Source: Gottschalkia purinilytica
Lineage (GTDB): Bacteria; Bacillota; Clostridia; Tissierellales; Gottschalkiaceae
DNA: 64,000 nucleotides
Assembly: GCF_001190785.1 (NCBI RefSeq)
Contig: NZ_LGSS01000009.1
Coordinates: 1 to 64,000 of the forward strand
Reading direction: 5' to 3'
Part shown: positions 8,947 through 17,484 of the stretch, piece by piece
How the letters are laid out: each line of letters starts with the position of its first letter
Numbering within the stretch: the stretch's first letter is position 1
The notes under the pieces: model-generated
Told to the model about the DNA's origin: nothing
The model's input: only the letters and a program-made list of their open reading frames with translations
Databases searched by the model: none
Position numbers and translations under genes: made by a program

Positions 8947-10029
8947 TTAAAAATTATATTCATCAAATCTTTTTTCTAACTTCTCATAAAAAGGTTCATT
9001 CGGATTTTCTAACTTTAATTGGTCTAAAGCCTTTTTATAAAGATCTATATTTATATGCTTGTTAACATCCATATCTGATTCAATGAAATTAAGATTTTTC
9101 ATAGTTTCCCACATTTCAATTATTCCATTTTTTCTTGGGTCTGATTCTATTATTTGATTGGTATCTAAAGTAAATTCTCTAGCCATATTCTCATCTAATT
9201 TTAAATATTTTTGATTTACTGAAACAGCAAATTCTTTATCTTCATTGAAAACCTTTTCCGCTTTTATTAAAGCTCTTAAAAAAGCTACTATAGTATCACT
9301 ATTATTATTTATAAATTCTGTTTTTGCAACTGGACGACAACAAACATGATTATCCCACAAATCATTACTCCAACTTACTATGTCCAAACCTGATTGTTTA
9401 GCTTTTGCATATGTAGAGCCTGTCCCTATTCCAACATCTGCCTTTCCTGCCTTAACTGCTTCTAAAACATCTGTAGGCTTTTTCATTTCTATTACTTCTA
9501 AATCCTTATTTATATCTATACCAGCTTTATTCATAGCTGTTCTCCAAACTATATCAGGAGTATATAATCTAGCTGTTGCAACTTTTTTATTTTTATAGCT
9601 TTCAATTCCTTTAAATGTTTTTGCTATTTCTGGTTTTGCATATATAGGATGTCCTCCAGAAAGATATCCCCCAAAGAAAGTTAAGTCTGGTCCTTTTGCC
9701 ATAAATGTTAAAGGTGCTGCTGTACCAAAAGTAATACCCATATCTATTTTACCTGCATTAAGGGCATTTAAACCATCAGTTGTACTAGTAAAAGAAACTA
9801 ATTCAACTTTTAATCCCTCTTCTTTAAAAAATCCTTTATCCTCTGCTATAAAACATAATAAATTACCTGTAGCAGGATTAAATCCAACCTTTAAATTTGA
9901 AATTTTGTCCTGTCTTTTTTCTACTTCATCAGCAGTTGTATTTTTAGCTTTATTGTTACAGCCAGCTAACAATGATATCAGTAGAATAAAAATCATAACT
10001 ATTCCTATAATTTTTTGTCTTTTTGTCAT
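8947..10029 (-). CDS. NMT1/SsuA-type binding lipoprotein
   Basis: A 360-residue extracellular binding protein of the aliphatic sulfonate/nitrate/thiamine-precursor class. The signal peptide ends in LAGC (Cys24). NMT1-family landmarks are KVGFNPATGNLLCFIAEDKG, then FFKEEGLKVELVSF, and ALNAGKIDMGITFGTAAPL. A Cys pair occurs in the second lobe (DNHVCCRP). The ATG follows AAAGGAGGAGG. The ligand cannot be deduced from the sequence; the adjacent Fe-S reductase hints at a reducible organic compound. Confidence 0.88.
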   Translation of the reverse strand: MTKRQKIIGIVMIFILLISLLAGCNNKAKNTTADEVEKRQDKISNLKVGFNPATGNLLCFIAEDKGFFKEEGLKVELVSFTSTTDGLNALNAGKIDMGITFGTAAPLTFMAKGPDLTFFGGYLSGGHPIYAKPEIAKTFKGIESYKNKKVATARLYTPDIVWRTAMNKAGIDINKDLEVIEMKKPTDVLEAVKAGKADVGIGTGSTYAKAKQSGLDIVSWSNDLWDNHVCCRPVAKTEFINNNSDTIVAFLRALIKAEKVFNEDKEFAVSVNQKYLKLDENMAREFTLDTNQIIESDPRKNGIIEMWETMKNLNFIESDMDVNKHINIDLYKKALDQLKLENPNEPFYEKLEKRFDEYNF

Positions 10030-10054
10030 TCTTCCTCCTCCTTTAAAGTCATAG

Positions 10055-10831
10055 TTATAATTTACTTAACATATCTTCATTAAGTAAATTTATAAATTTA
10101 TTTCTTAAGGCTATAAAGTCACTGTCATTATATAAGTACTCTCTTAAACGAGGTCTTTTAAAATCTACCGTAAATATATCTCTAATAACAGCAGGTTTTG
10201 ATCCTAATACCACTATTTTATTAGATAAAAGCAAGGCCTCATCTACATCATGAGTTACAAAAACTACAGTTTTTTTGTTTTCCCCATCTACATCCCAAAG
10301 CTTAATCGTTAAATCCTGTAACTTAGCTCTAGTTACAGCATCTAATGCTCCAAAAGGTTCATCCATAAGAAGTATTGGAGGATTTATCCCAAAAGCTCTT
10401 GCTATTGCTGCTCTTTGCATCATACCTCCCGATAAATGTCCTGGAAGTTTATCATAAACATCTGTAAGTCCTACCATATCTAAAAATTTCTTTGCTTCTT
10501 TTTTTACCTCATTATTACTTTTATGAGGAAAAGCCTGAGATATTGCTAGGGCAATATTCTTTCCTGTACTCAGCCAAGGAAATAAACTATAGTCTTGAAA
10601 AACTATCCCTCTATCAAGTCCTGGTTCTTTTACTATATCTCCGTTGATTAATATTTCACCATTATTTGGCTTTTCAAGACCTGATATCAATCTTAGTAAA
10701 GTACTTTTCCCACAACCAGAAGGTCCTAATAAACAGACGAAATCTCCTAAATTAATCTTAAAACTAATATTTGATAAAATCATTTCTTTGTCATATCCAA
10801 AACTAATATTTTTTGCTTCAATACTGTACAA
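10055..10831 (-). CDS. TauB/SsuB-type ABC transporter ATP-binding protein
   Basis: A 258-residue ATPase with Walker A GPSGCGKST, Q-loop IVFQDYSLFPW, signature LSGGMMQR, Walker B ILLMDEPFGALD and switch VTHDVDEA. FPW in the Q-loop region and MMQR are typical of the nitrate/sulfonate group. The start is a TTG (10831) with AGGAG eight bases upstream, and no in-frame ATG fits better. It is the first gene of the four-gene operon and follows the promoter at 10888-10916. Confidence 0.9.
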   Translation of the reverse strand: MYSIEAKNISFGYDKEMILSNISFKINLGDFVCLLGPSGCGKSTLLRLISGLEKPNNGEILINGDIVKEPGLDRGIVFQDYSLFPWLSTGKNIALAISQAFPHKSNNEVKKEAKKFLDMVGLTDVYDKLPGHLSGGMMQRAAIARAFGINPPILLMDEPFGALDAVTRAKLQDLTIKLWDVDGENKKTVVFVTHDVDEALLLSNKIVVLGSKPAVIRDIFTVDFKRPRLREYLYNDSDFIALRNKFINLLNEDMLSKL

Positions 10832-10887
10832 GTCATCATCTCCTATTTATTGACCTTATCAATATAGTTACAATTTTTCCATATCAT

Positions 10888-10916
10888 ATTATATATTCCA
10901 TATTTTAATTAGGCAA
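10888..10916 (-). promoter_or_regulatory. Promoter of the TauABC-like/QueG-like operon
   Basis: On the minus strand TTGCCT (10911-10916), 17 bp, TATAAT (10888-10893). It lies about 55 bp before the TTG start of the ATPase gene. Confidence 0.6.
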
Positions 10917-10961
10917 ATTAATAATACCTATACTAGTTCTTTAAGTATAGGTATTATTAAT
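10917..10961. repeat. 18-bp inverted repeat abutting the promoter -35 (possible operator)
   Basis: Perfect arms (attaataatacctatact and complement) flank a 9-base loop and end exactly at the -35 hexamer of the operon promoter. No T-run follows on the minus strand, so it does not look like the terminator of the upstream gene, which has its own hairpin at 11007-11055. A regulator-binding site is an inference. Confidence 0.5.
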
Positions 10962-11006
10962 CTCATAAGAAATAGAAAAATACTAATATAACTTATATAA
11001 AATATA

Positions 11007-11055
11007 ATAAACACTATTAATATTATTTGATTTCATTAATATTAATAGTGTTTAT
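11007..11055 (-). terminator. Terminator of the two-component/TldD-TldE operon
   Basis: A 19-bp perfect stem (ataaacactattaatatta and complement) with an 11-base loop lies about 60 bp after the TldE stop. The minus-strand tail is TATATTTTATA, which is only moderately T-rich. Confidence 0.6.
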
Positions 11056-11115
11056 TTCTAATTCTAAAAATAGAATATTAAATACATCTTTTTATATATC
11101 CTCTTTAAAATAAAC

Positions 11116-12369
11116 TTAAAGTTTTTCTACCTTCATATCTATTACTGTATAGCTTAAATTTACATCTTCATTTAAAGTATCTTTTGAAACTCCCCTAAAG
11201 TCTTTTCCAAACATACTATATAAGTCAGAAGATATTTGAATCTCTGGTAATCTCCCAATAAACTTCTCACCATCAAATAGATAAGCTTGCTGAACTGGTG
11301 TTGCAAATACTCCATCAGGTGTAAAATCTCCACCTGATGCTGAAAATATGAATACTCCCATTTCCCCATTAAGTAGTTCTTTCAATGTTTTTTCACCTTG
11401 TTTTAATTTCAGTTTATTAAATATAGTTTCACTTATCTCCAGTGATGGAACTTCATCATATTCACCAGTGGAACTAGCTGTTAGCGGGAAATTATACTTC
11501 AACGAAGTCCTCTTATCTGTATAAGGAGCTTTTATAACTCCATTTTCAATTAAAGCATATCTATAATCTTCCTTAAAACTACCTTCTGCATCAAAGAATA
11601 ATTCATAATTATCCTCAGAGCGTGATGTAAGCCACAATGTTAAATCTTCACTAAATAATTTTTCTCCTAGTTTTCCAGAAAAAATAGATACTTCATTTGC
11701 TACTGATAATCCATTTAAGTCATTAATAAATTTCATATATGTCATTCCGTAAAAGTCTGGATTATACATAATCACTGGTAGCATCTCTTTTTTAGGTAAT
11801 TCTACTAAATTATGATAAGGCAAAAGTATACTATCTAAAAAAGACATAAAGTTTTCTCTATTATAATTTCTAGTAGAATAAGGTATGAATGTATCAATAA
11901 TATTTTTTGAACCCTTATCTTTTACTATAAGAGTAAACTCTATCCTTTTATCTTTTTGATATAAATCCAATCCTCTATCATTTGTTAAAGAAGCCTCTAT
12001 TTCAATTAGCTTTACTTTATCTGAAAATATAAATTTTTTATGTTTATTACCAATTATTGAAATAACTTCTTCAATTTCTCTTATAAAATCGTCACTATTT
12101 TCTATATTACATTCATTAACTATAGAATGTTTATTATTTTCATATGGACTAGGTTCATAAGGAATTTTCAGCTCTAAAGCCTTTTTTGCTTCATCTTCAA
12201 GTTTTTTCTCATCATATTCTCCAATCGCTCCAGCTACTCCTATGAATCCATTTTCATATATCCTCAATCCAGTTCTTGTTATATCTTTTATCCTAATATC
12301 TTCTATTTTAGATTGCATAATTCCAATTGAAGTTTCTTTTCTATTTATCACAAATTTTTCTTTTATCAT
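11116..12369 (-). CDS. tldE: TldE/PmbA-family protein, pair 1
   Basis: A 417-residue member of the TldD/PmbA family. It lacks the HExxxH zinc motif of TldD, so it should be the non-catalytic partner of the adjacent TldD. The family C-terminal region is visible (TASSTGEYDEVPSLEI, then GVFIFSASGGDFTPDGVFATP). TldD/TldE heterodimers form a tubular protease that degrades unfolded peptides and trims leaders of some modified peptides. An in-frame TTG precedes it at 12372, but the ATG at 12369 with AGGAGGTG is the sensible start. It follows tldD by 14 bp. I first considered a pair-2 paralogue swap, but gene order supports TldD then TldE in both loci. Confidence 0.82.
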   Translation of the reverse strand: MIKEKFVINRKETSIGIMQSKIEDIRIKDITRTGLRIYENGFIGVAGAIGEYDEKKLEDEAKKALELKIPYEPSPYENNKHSIVNECNIENSDDFIREIEEVISIIGNKHKKFIFSDKVKLIEIEASLTNDRGLDLYQKDKRIEFTLIVKDKGSKNIIDTFIPYSTRNYNRENFMSFLDSILLPYHNLVELPKKEMLPVIMYNPDFYGMTYMKFINDLNGLSVANEVSIFSGKLGEKLFSEDLTLWLTSRSEDNYELFFDAEGSFKEDYRYALIENGVIKAPYTDKRTSLKYNFPLTASSTGEYDEVPSLEISETIFNKLKLKQGEKTLKELLNGEMGVFIFSASGGDFTPDGVFATPVQQAYLFDGEKFIGRLPEIQISSDLYSMFGKDFRGVSKDTLNEDVNLSYTVIDMKVEKL

Positions 12370-12383
12370 CAACTTACACCTCC

Positions 12384-13721
12384 TTATTGTATCTGTATAT
12401 TCTTAACTCTAACATATGGGCCACCAAAAGAAACTGCTAGTGGTGCTTGCTCCATTTTTCCACATCCTCCCCATATATTATCTTCAAGTTCTAATTCTTT
12501 TGAAACTCCATCTATGTTGTATAAGGTTTCCATAACATTTCCTGTCATAACTGCTACATTAACAGGTTCAGCCAATTTTCCATTTCTAATCATATATGCT
12601 CTACTAGGTGCTATAGTGAATGTGCTCATACCCGTTCCATATTTACAATCACAAATATATATTCCTTCCTCAACTTCTTGAATAAGTTCTTCTTTTGTTT
12701 TATCTCCTGGAGCAATATAGGTACTAGTCATTCTGACTATAGGTTCAAACTCAAAACTTACTGCTCTAGCATTTCCTGTTAGCTCTTCTCCAATTATAGC
12801 AGCACTTCTTGCCGAATGAAGTCTTCCAGTTAATATGCCGTCTTTTATCAAATAAGTCTTTTCCGCTTTTGTGCCTTCATCGTCAAAAGGTACATAGCCT
12901 GATCCTAAATATCCACCATAATCTACTATAGATAATATATCAGCACCAACTTTAGTACCTATCTTCCATTCCTTCATCATATTTTCATCTCCTATCATAA
13001 AATCCGCTTCACTCTTATGTCCAAAGCTTTCATGAGCAAATACTCCAACTATTAAAGGAGACATAACAACGGTATATTTTCCCGGTGTAATTGGTTTTGA
13101 ATTTTTCGCATAATTTAATGATTCATTATAGTCGTCTTGAAATTTATTTTTTATATCCTTAAGTTTATTAAAATCATACGTTGCAATCCTAGAGTTATCT
13201 TCAAAACTTTTTCCATTAACGTTAAAAGAATAACTAATTTTTATTCCACAAAGTTGATAATCAAACTTTAAGTTACTACCTTTGCTAGAGTAAAATTCTT
13301 TAACAACTCTTGAATCATCATAATTAACTTTAAAGTTTTTTCCTTCTTTCTTATCTCTTGTAAGCTCTAGGGCCTCCTTAGCTAAAGTAAATTTATCTTC
13401 TCTAGGTATTTTATCTAGTTCTAATCCTTTATATGAAAGGTATTCCCCTTTATTAACTTGAAGTTTCTTTATAACTTCATGTTCATAAATTTTTTCATTC
13501 TCTTTTGCCATTTTTGAAAGATCTTCTATTTCTTTTTGGATATTAGATAAATTACTAATAGATTTATAGTACCATCTTTGTCCATCAAACACTCTTATAA
13601 TAGCCCCTGAATACGCTCTTACTTTATTATTTTCTAAAACATTATTAGTAAAATTTATTGAAGTTTCATGTATATGTTCAATTCTCACATCGGTATATAG
13701 ATTTTTAGGAAATTCAAACAT
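12384..13721 (-). CDS. tldD: TldD-family zinc metalloprotease, pair 1
   Basis: A 445-residue protein with the family zinc motif H230-E231-S-F-G-H235 and the C-terminal ligand Cys420 in GGCGK. It is therefore probably an active peptidase once paired with TldE. The ATG follows AGGGGGT. The gene lies 65 bp after the histidine kinase with no terminator visible between, so response regulator, kinase, TldD and TldE are likely one operon. Known TldD/E substrates are unstructured peptides such as the microcin B17 leader; the substrate here is unknown. Confidence 0.88.
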   Translation of the reverse strand: MFEFPKNLYTDVRIEHIHETSINFTNNVLENNKVRAYSGAIIRVFDGQRWYYKSISNLSNIQKEIEDLSKMAKENEKIYEHEVIKKLQVNKGEYLSYKGLELDKIPREDKFTLAKEALELTRDKKEGKNFKVNYDDSRVVKEFYSSKGSNLKFDYQLCGIKISYSFNVNGKSFEDNSRIATYDFNKLKDIKNKFQDDYNESLNYAKNSKPITPGKYTVVMSPLIVGVFAHESFGHKSEADFMIGDENMMKEWKIGTKVGADILSIVDYGGYLGSGYVPFDDEGTKAEKTYLIKDGILTGRLHSARSAAIIGEELTGNARAVSFEFEPIVRMTSTYIAPGDKTKEELIQEVEEGIYICDCKYGTGMSTFTIAPSRAYMIRNGKLAEPVNVAVMTGNVMETLYNIDGVSKELELEDNIWGGCGKMEQAPLAVSFGGPYVRVKNIQIQ

Positions 13722-13786
13722 ATTGAGTACCCCCTTAATATTTTGTATTTTAAGATAAATCCTTTTTCTTTTTCATAAACTTCTCT

Positions 13787-14917
13787 CTAATCATTAGTAG
13801 TTTTTTTATTTAAAACTATTGAAAAAACACTCTTTTTTTCATAAACTCCATTTTCTAATACTAGTTCTCCTTTGTGACGCTCAACTATTTTCTTTGCTAT
13901 TGCAAGTCCAAGACCTGTTCCCCCATCACTTTTTCTTGATTCTTCTCCCCTGACAAAAGCATCAAAAACTCTATTTTTAATATGTTCAGGTATTCCTATC
14001 CCATTATCTCCTATTTTAAGAATAACTTTATCAATTTCGTTAATAATCTCTATCCATAACTTAGTTCCTTTTGGATTGTATTTTAATGCATTATTAATTA
14101 TATTTGATATTGCTCTTGTCATAAGTTTGTTATCAAAGTCAAATATAATTTCTTTTTCAGGAAGTGTTAACTCTAGTTCAAATCCTTTTTCTTCAATCTC
14201 TTCATAATGATCGGCTATAATCTTACGTACGAATTCTACATAATCGTTATTTGTTGTAGATATATGATAGTCTATGCTCTCTAACTTAACAAATTCAAAT
14301 AAATCATCTGCTAATTCGCTTACTTTTCCCGCCTTATTAAATATAGTTTTATAATATCTCTGTTTTTTATCTTCATCCTCAACCAGACCTTCACTTAAAG
14401 CCTTACAGTATCCTTGAATAGTAGTTATTGGTGTCTTGATATCATGTGATAAGTCTACAATCATTCTAGTCTTTTTTTCTTCAAGCTCCTTTTTTTCTTC
14501 TTCTACAGTTCTCAATTTTTCTGTCATAAAATTAAAAGTATCTCTTATTACTGCAAATTCTTTTTCTGCCTCAAATTCAAGTTTTGTATCATAGTTTCCT
14601 TCAATCATACTACTCATTCCCTTAGTTATTTTTCCTAAAGGTTTGCTTATTTTTTTTGATGTCCATAAGCTAAAAAGTATAATACTCGTCACAAATAGTA
14701 ACAATAAAAGTATTCCTGATTTTATAAAAACTCTATAAAATATCTTAATTTCTTCATGTGAAGGTTCATTTAAATCATTGCTCCCAAGTATCCCCATCTT
14801 ATCTAAATACCATGAGGCAGCCCCTACTATTAATACAAATAAAGTTATTAATATAAGAGCAAATATAATATAGTTTATAACTAGAGAAGTAAATATTTTT
14901 TTATTTTCATTCTTCAT
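13787..14917 (-). CDS. Two-component sensor histidine kinase
   Basis: A 376-residue membrane kinase. It has transmembrane helices at about 12-36 and 67-87 with a short (about 30-residue) extracytoplasmic loop, then HAMP and coiled coil (about 88-150). The H-box is LSHDIKTPITT with His158. The catalytic domain has N-box NNALKYNP, G1 GDNGIGIP and GGTGLGLAIAKK. The small outer loop suggests it senses the membrane or a partner protein rather than a large ligand. It overlaps the end of the response-regulator gene and precedes tldD. Confidence 0.93.
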   Translation of the reverse strand: MKNENKKIFTSLVINYIIFALILITLFVLIVGAASWYLDKMGILGSNDLNEPSHEEIKIFYRVFIKSGILLLLLFVTSIILFSLWTSKKISKPLGKITKGMSSMIEGNYDTKLEFEAEKEFAVIRDTFNFMTEKLRTVEEEKKELEEKKTRMIVDLSHDIKTPITTIQGYCKALSEGLVEDEDKKQRYYKTIFNKAGKVSELADDLFEFVKLESIDYHISTTNNDYVEFVRKIIADHYEEIEEKGFELELTLPEKEIIFDFDNKLMTRAISNIINNALKYNPKGTKLWIEIINEIDKVILKIGDNGIGIPEHIKNRVFDAFVRGEESRKSDGGTGLGLAIAKKIVERHKGELVLENGVYEKKSVFSIVLNKKTTND

Positions 14918-15620
14918 TACTTGTTACCTTCTTCTCAAATTTGTAGCCAAGACCCCTTATGGTTTTTAAGTATATTGGTTTCCTTGAATTCTTCTCAATT
15001 TTTTCTCGCAAGTTACTTATATGAACCATTATAATGTTGTTATCTCCTATAAAATTATCCTCCCATACAATTTCAAATATTTCCTTCTTCGTAAGTACCC
15101 TTCCTGAATTCTCCATTAGAAGTTTTAATATTTTATATTCAACTGATGTTAAAACTATTTCTTTATTATTTTTTTTAACTATATTACTGAATATGTCAAG
15201 TTCTATCTCTCCGATTTTTATTATCTGCTCTACATTTTTATTATGATAATTTAGATTATAGTATCTTCTTAACTGTGCATCTACTCTTGCTACAACTTCT
15301 AATGGATTAAATGGCTTTGTTACATAGTCATCTGCGCCCAATCCTAATCCTAAAATTTTATCTTCATCTTGAGTTTTAGCTGAAAGAAAAATAACAGGAA
15401 TATTATAGTTTTCTCTGATTTTCTTAATTAATTTAAAACCATTTATTGAAGGCATCATTATGTCTATAATTGCCATATCTATATTTATTTCATTTATAAT
15501 ATCCCAAGCCTTTTTTCCGTCTACTGCTTTAATTACTTCAAATCCATCCTTTTCTAGATATAATTCAAGTATTTCTAGTATTTCTTCTTCATCATCAGCT
15601 ATTAAGATTTTATATGACAT
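14907..15620 (-). CDS. OmpR/PhoB-family response regulator
   Basis: A 237-residue DNA-binding regulator. The receiver domain (1-115) has acidic Asp9/Asp10, phospho-acceptor Asp53 in IIDIMMP and Lys in VTKPF. The winged-helix domain (about 135-235) ends with LKTIRGLGYKFE. An ATG two codons earlier (15626) touches the GGGGG ribosome site, so the start at 15620 is better. It is first gene of the RR-HK-TldD-TldE unit, and a direct repeat at 15867-15886 may be its own binding site. Confidence 0.93.
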   Translation of the reverse strand: MSYKILIADDEEEILEILELYLEKDGFEVIKAVDGKKAWDIINEINIDMAIIDIMMPSINGFKLIKKIRENYNIPVIFLSAKTQDEDKILGLGLGADDYVTKPFNPLEVVARVDAQLRRYYNLNYHNKNVEQIIKIGEIELDIFSNIVKKNNKEIVLTSVEYKILKLLMENSGRVLTKKEIFEIVWEDNFIGDNNIIMVHISNLREKIEKNSRKPIYLKTIRGLGYKFEKKVTSNEE

Positions 15621-15851
15621 TTTCATCCCCCTAATACTTTATTTCATAAATTCCTTCATCAAAGTATTTATAATGTGTTAATTTCATAGAGTTTCTATTT
15701 CTTATTATTGAAAACCTTCAAATATTCTATATATTTTTCTCATTACCCAAAAGGAATTAATTATAAATCATTAGGGAAACTATCATATTTTCTTCTATAT
15801 GAAATCTTATTATTGGATCAGTTATATTTCTAATAATACACTATAAATCTT

Positions 15852-15886
15852 TATATAATCTAAAGCTAAACTTAAGATAACCTTAA
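15852..15886 (-). promoter_or_regulatory. Possible OmpR-type operator and promoter upstream of the two-component genes
   Basis: On the minus strand TTAAGGTTA (15878-15886) and TTAAGTTTA (15867-15875) form a direct repeat with 11-bp periodicity, typical of OmpR/PhoB-family boxes. A TATATA -10-like element follows at 15852-15857, nine bases later. This suggests autoregulation but rests on pattern alone. Confidence 0.4.
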
Positions 15887-15916
15887 CTTTATTAGGATAA
15901 TAGTTTACATTAAACA

Positions 15917-15964
15917 AAACAAACACCGTAAATATCAATATATTGATATTTACGGTGTTTGTTT
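15917..15964. terminator. 24-bp palindromic terminator of splB
   Basis: A perfect 24-bp inverted repeat with no loop spacer (aaacaaacaccgtaaata... and complement) is followed on the minus strand by GTTTAATG and on the + strand by ATAACT. It lies about 75 bp after the splB stop codon. The rest of 15627-16040 holds the candidate operator at 15852-15886 and no gene I can see. Confidence 0.65.
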
Positions 15965-16040
15965 ATAACTATAGAAATTAAATATTAAATTTATTATTAA
16001 ATATGTATCTTGAAACATTATCATATTAAAATTAGTAATG

Positions 16041-17057
16041 CTATATTATATAATCAATTCTACTATTTTTAAATAATTCTTTAATATTCCCTCTAAAGAA
16101 ATTTTCAATTTCTTTTAGTAAATCTTTATTATATATATACTTTCCGTATCCAAACTGTCCATATTTAAAAGTTCTGTTTTCTTCTACCATAGGTAGACTA
16201 GTTTTAGGAAATACCTCTAGAATCTTATTCTTAGCAGCTATAGTATATCTATGTGATATTACTTCAAACTTTATAAGATTATTTTCTTCTCCTAGAGTGT
16301 CTTTCAAAACTCTTAACATATTTAAGTAATCTTCTTTCCATTCATCATATATAAATATTGGTCCGATAATAAATCCCAGATCATATCCTGCACTTATAAC
16401 TTTTTTTGCTGCTTCTATTCTTTCCCCCAGTGATGATGTTCCATGTTCATAATTCTTTATGACTTTATTTGAATTTATACTAAATCTTATGGTTGTTTTA
16501 CCATTATGTTTCAATTTTAATAAATCATCTACATAGTGAAATTTAGTAACAAATCTAAATCTAGATTTCTTTTCTTTTCCTATAAATTCTATAGTTTTTG
16601 CCAAGCTTCCTGTATATTCTTCTAATGGTATTGGATCTGAAGTTGCTGCACCTTCAAATACTGTTACTTCTGGTTCCCTTTCTCTTATATACTCTCTAGC
16701 CTGATCAAGTATTTGATCTACATTCGCATAAACTGTTATGTAAGGCTTGTTTCCAAATCTAGTATTTAAATAACAATATTCACACTTACCGGTACATCCA
16801 GATAATAACGGTAATTGATAATGTGCAGATGGTTTACAGGTTTGAAATTCTCCTTTTTTTCTTACTCTAACTACTAATGTATTTTTCCCTTCTACGTATA
16901 ACTTTGAAGGTGTATCTCCTGGTATTCCGGTTACTCTATTGGCCTTTAAAATCGTTATAGGTACTCCTTTTTGCTTAAAAGTCATGTATAATTTATCACC
17001 AAGTTCATAGTCTAAAGATTTTTCTTCAAATAATACTCTCTTTGGTATATATATCAT
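16041..17057 (-). CDS. splB: Spore photoproduct lyase
   Basis: A radical-SAM DNA repair enzyme that reverses the UV-made spore photoproduct during germination; its presence implies a spore former. The ATG at 17057 has AAGGAGAAG and gives 338 residues; an in-frame TTG at 17081 is less likely. The cluster motif is Cys88-x3-Cys92-x2-Cys95 (GCTGKCEYCYL). The Bacillus H-donor Cys (FEAACTSD) is Ala here (FEGAATSD). Instead Cys74 and Tyr96 occur at the positions I recall for the Clostridium acetobutylicum enzyme. Confidence 0.93.
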   Translation of the reverse strand: MIYIPKRVLFEEKSLDYELGDKLYMTFKQKGVPITILKANRVTGIPGDTPSKLYVEGKNTLVVRVRKKGEFQTCKPSAHYQLPLLSGCTGKCEYCYLNTRFGNKPYITVYANVDQILDQAREYIREREPEVTVFEGAATSDPIPLEEYTGSLAKTIEFIGKEKKSRFRFVTKFHYVDDLLKLKHNGKTTIRFSINSNKVIKNYEHGTSSLGERIEAAKKVISAGYDLGFIIGPIFIYDEWKEDYLNMLRVLKDTLGEENNLIKFEVISHRYTIAAKNKILEVFPKTSLPMVEENRTFKYGQFGYGKYIYNKDLLKEIENFFRGNIKELFKNSRIDYII

Positions 17058-17231
17058 TTGATCTTCTCCTTTATGAAACAAATTATTTTAAGAAATTTTC
17101 TGTAATAATTTGTTTATTAACTAACATCATTAGATGGACAAATAATTAAAAACAATTTATTTTTATTAGTTTTTCTATAAGTTAAACATATTATTAAATT
17201 ATCTCAATTTTAAGTTACAAATTTAAAATAA

Positions 17232-17283
17232 AAATCAAAAATAAAATACTTATCTTTAAAGATAAGTATTTTATTTTTGATTT
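17232..17283 (-). terminator. 26-bp palindromic terminator after the duplicated hydrophobic peptide
   Basis: Perfect arms of 26 bp meeting without spacer (aaatcaaaaataaaatac... and complement) end 9 bp from the stop codon of the 63-residue peptide gene. The stem itself supplies A/T tracts on both strands. Confidence 0.7.
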
Positions 17284-17292
17284 AATAAGTAA

Positions 17293-17484
17293 TTACCAGG
17301 AACATTTGTTAAATATAACTACCAGTAGTAAGAAGAAAAATAATAAACTTTCATTACCTTCCCACACAAATCCACAGTTGCTGAATAAAACTACTAATAG
17401 CAAAAAGAAGAATAATAGACTTTGATCTTCGCTTTCACAGCAAGTACTCTCAACTTCTACTGGAGCATTAGTCTCTAATGCCAT
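17293..17484 (-). CDS. Small peptide with duplicated hydrophobic block, unknown function
   Basis: A 63-residue peptide that I do not recognise. The first 21 residues are acidic with a Cys-Cys pair (Cys15-16). Two near-identical blocks then follow: SLLFFFLLLVVLF (22-34) and SLLFFFLLLVVIF (46-58), a 24-residue period, each followed by S/N-N/K-Cys (Cys37, Cys61). The end is CSW. The ribosome site AAGGAGAG is six bases from the ATG and a strong terminator follows, so it is a real gene. It could be a spore or membrane peptide, or a substrate of the nearby TldD/E pairs. Neither is proven. Confidence 0.72.
   Translation of the reverse strand: MALETNAPVEVESTCCESEDQSLLFFFLLLVVLFSNCGFVWEGNESLLFFFLLLVVIFNKCSW

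Noticed and set aside
10917-10961. Calling this palindrome the terminator of the TldE operon
   Set aside because: There is no T-run on the minus strand, and a better hairpin with a partial T-rich tail exists at 11007-11055.
17313-17425. Direct repeat as a CRISPR or mobile-element repeat
   Set aside because: It is a single duplication inside a coding frame with conserved reading frame and no spacers or terminal repeats.
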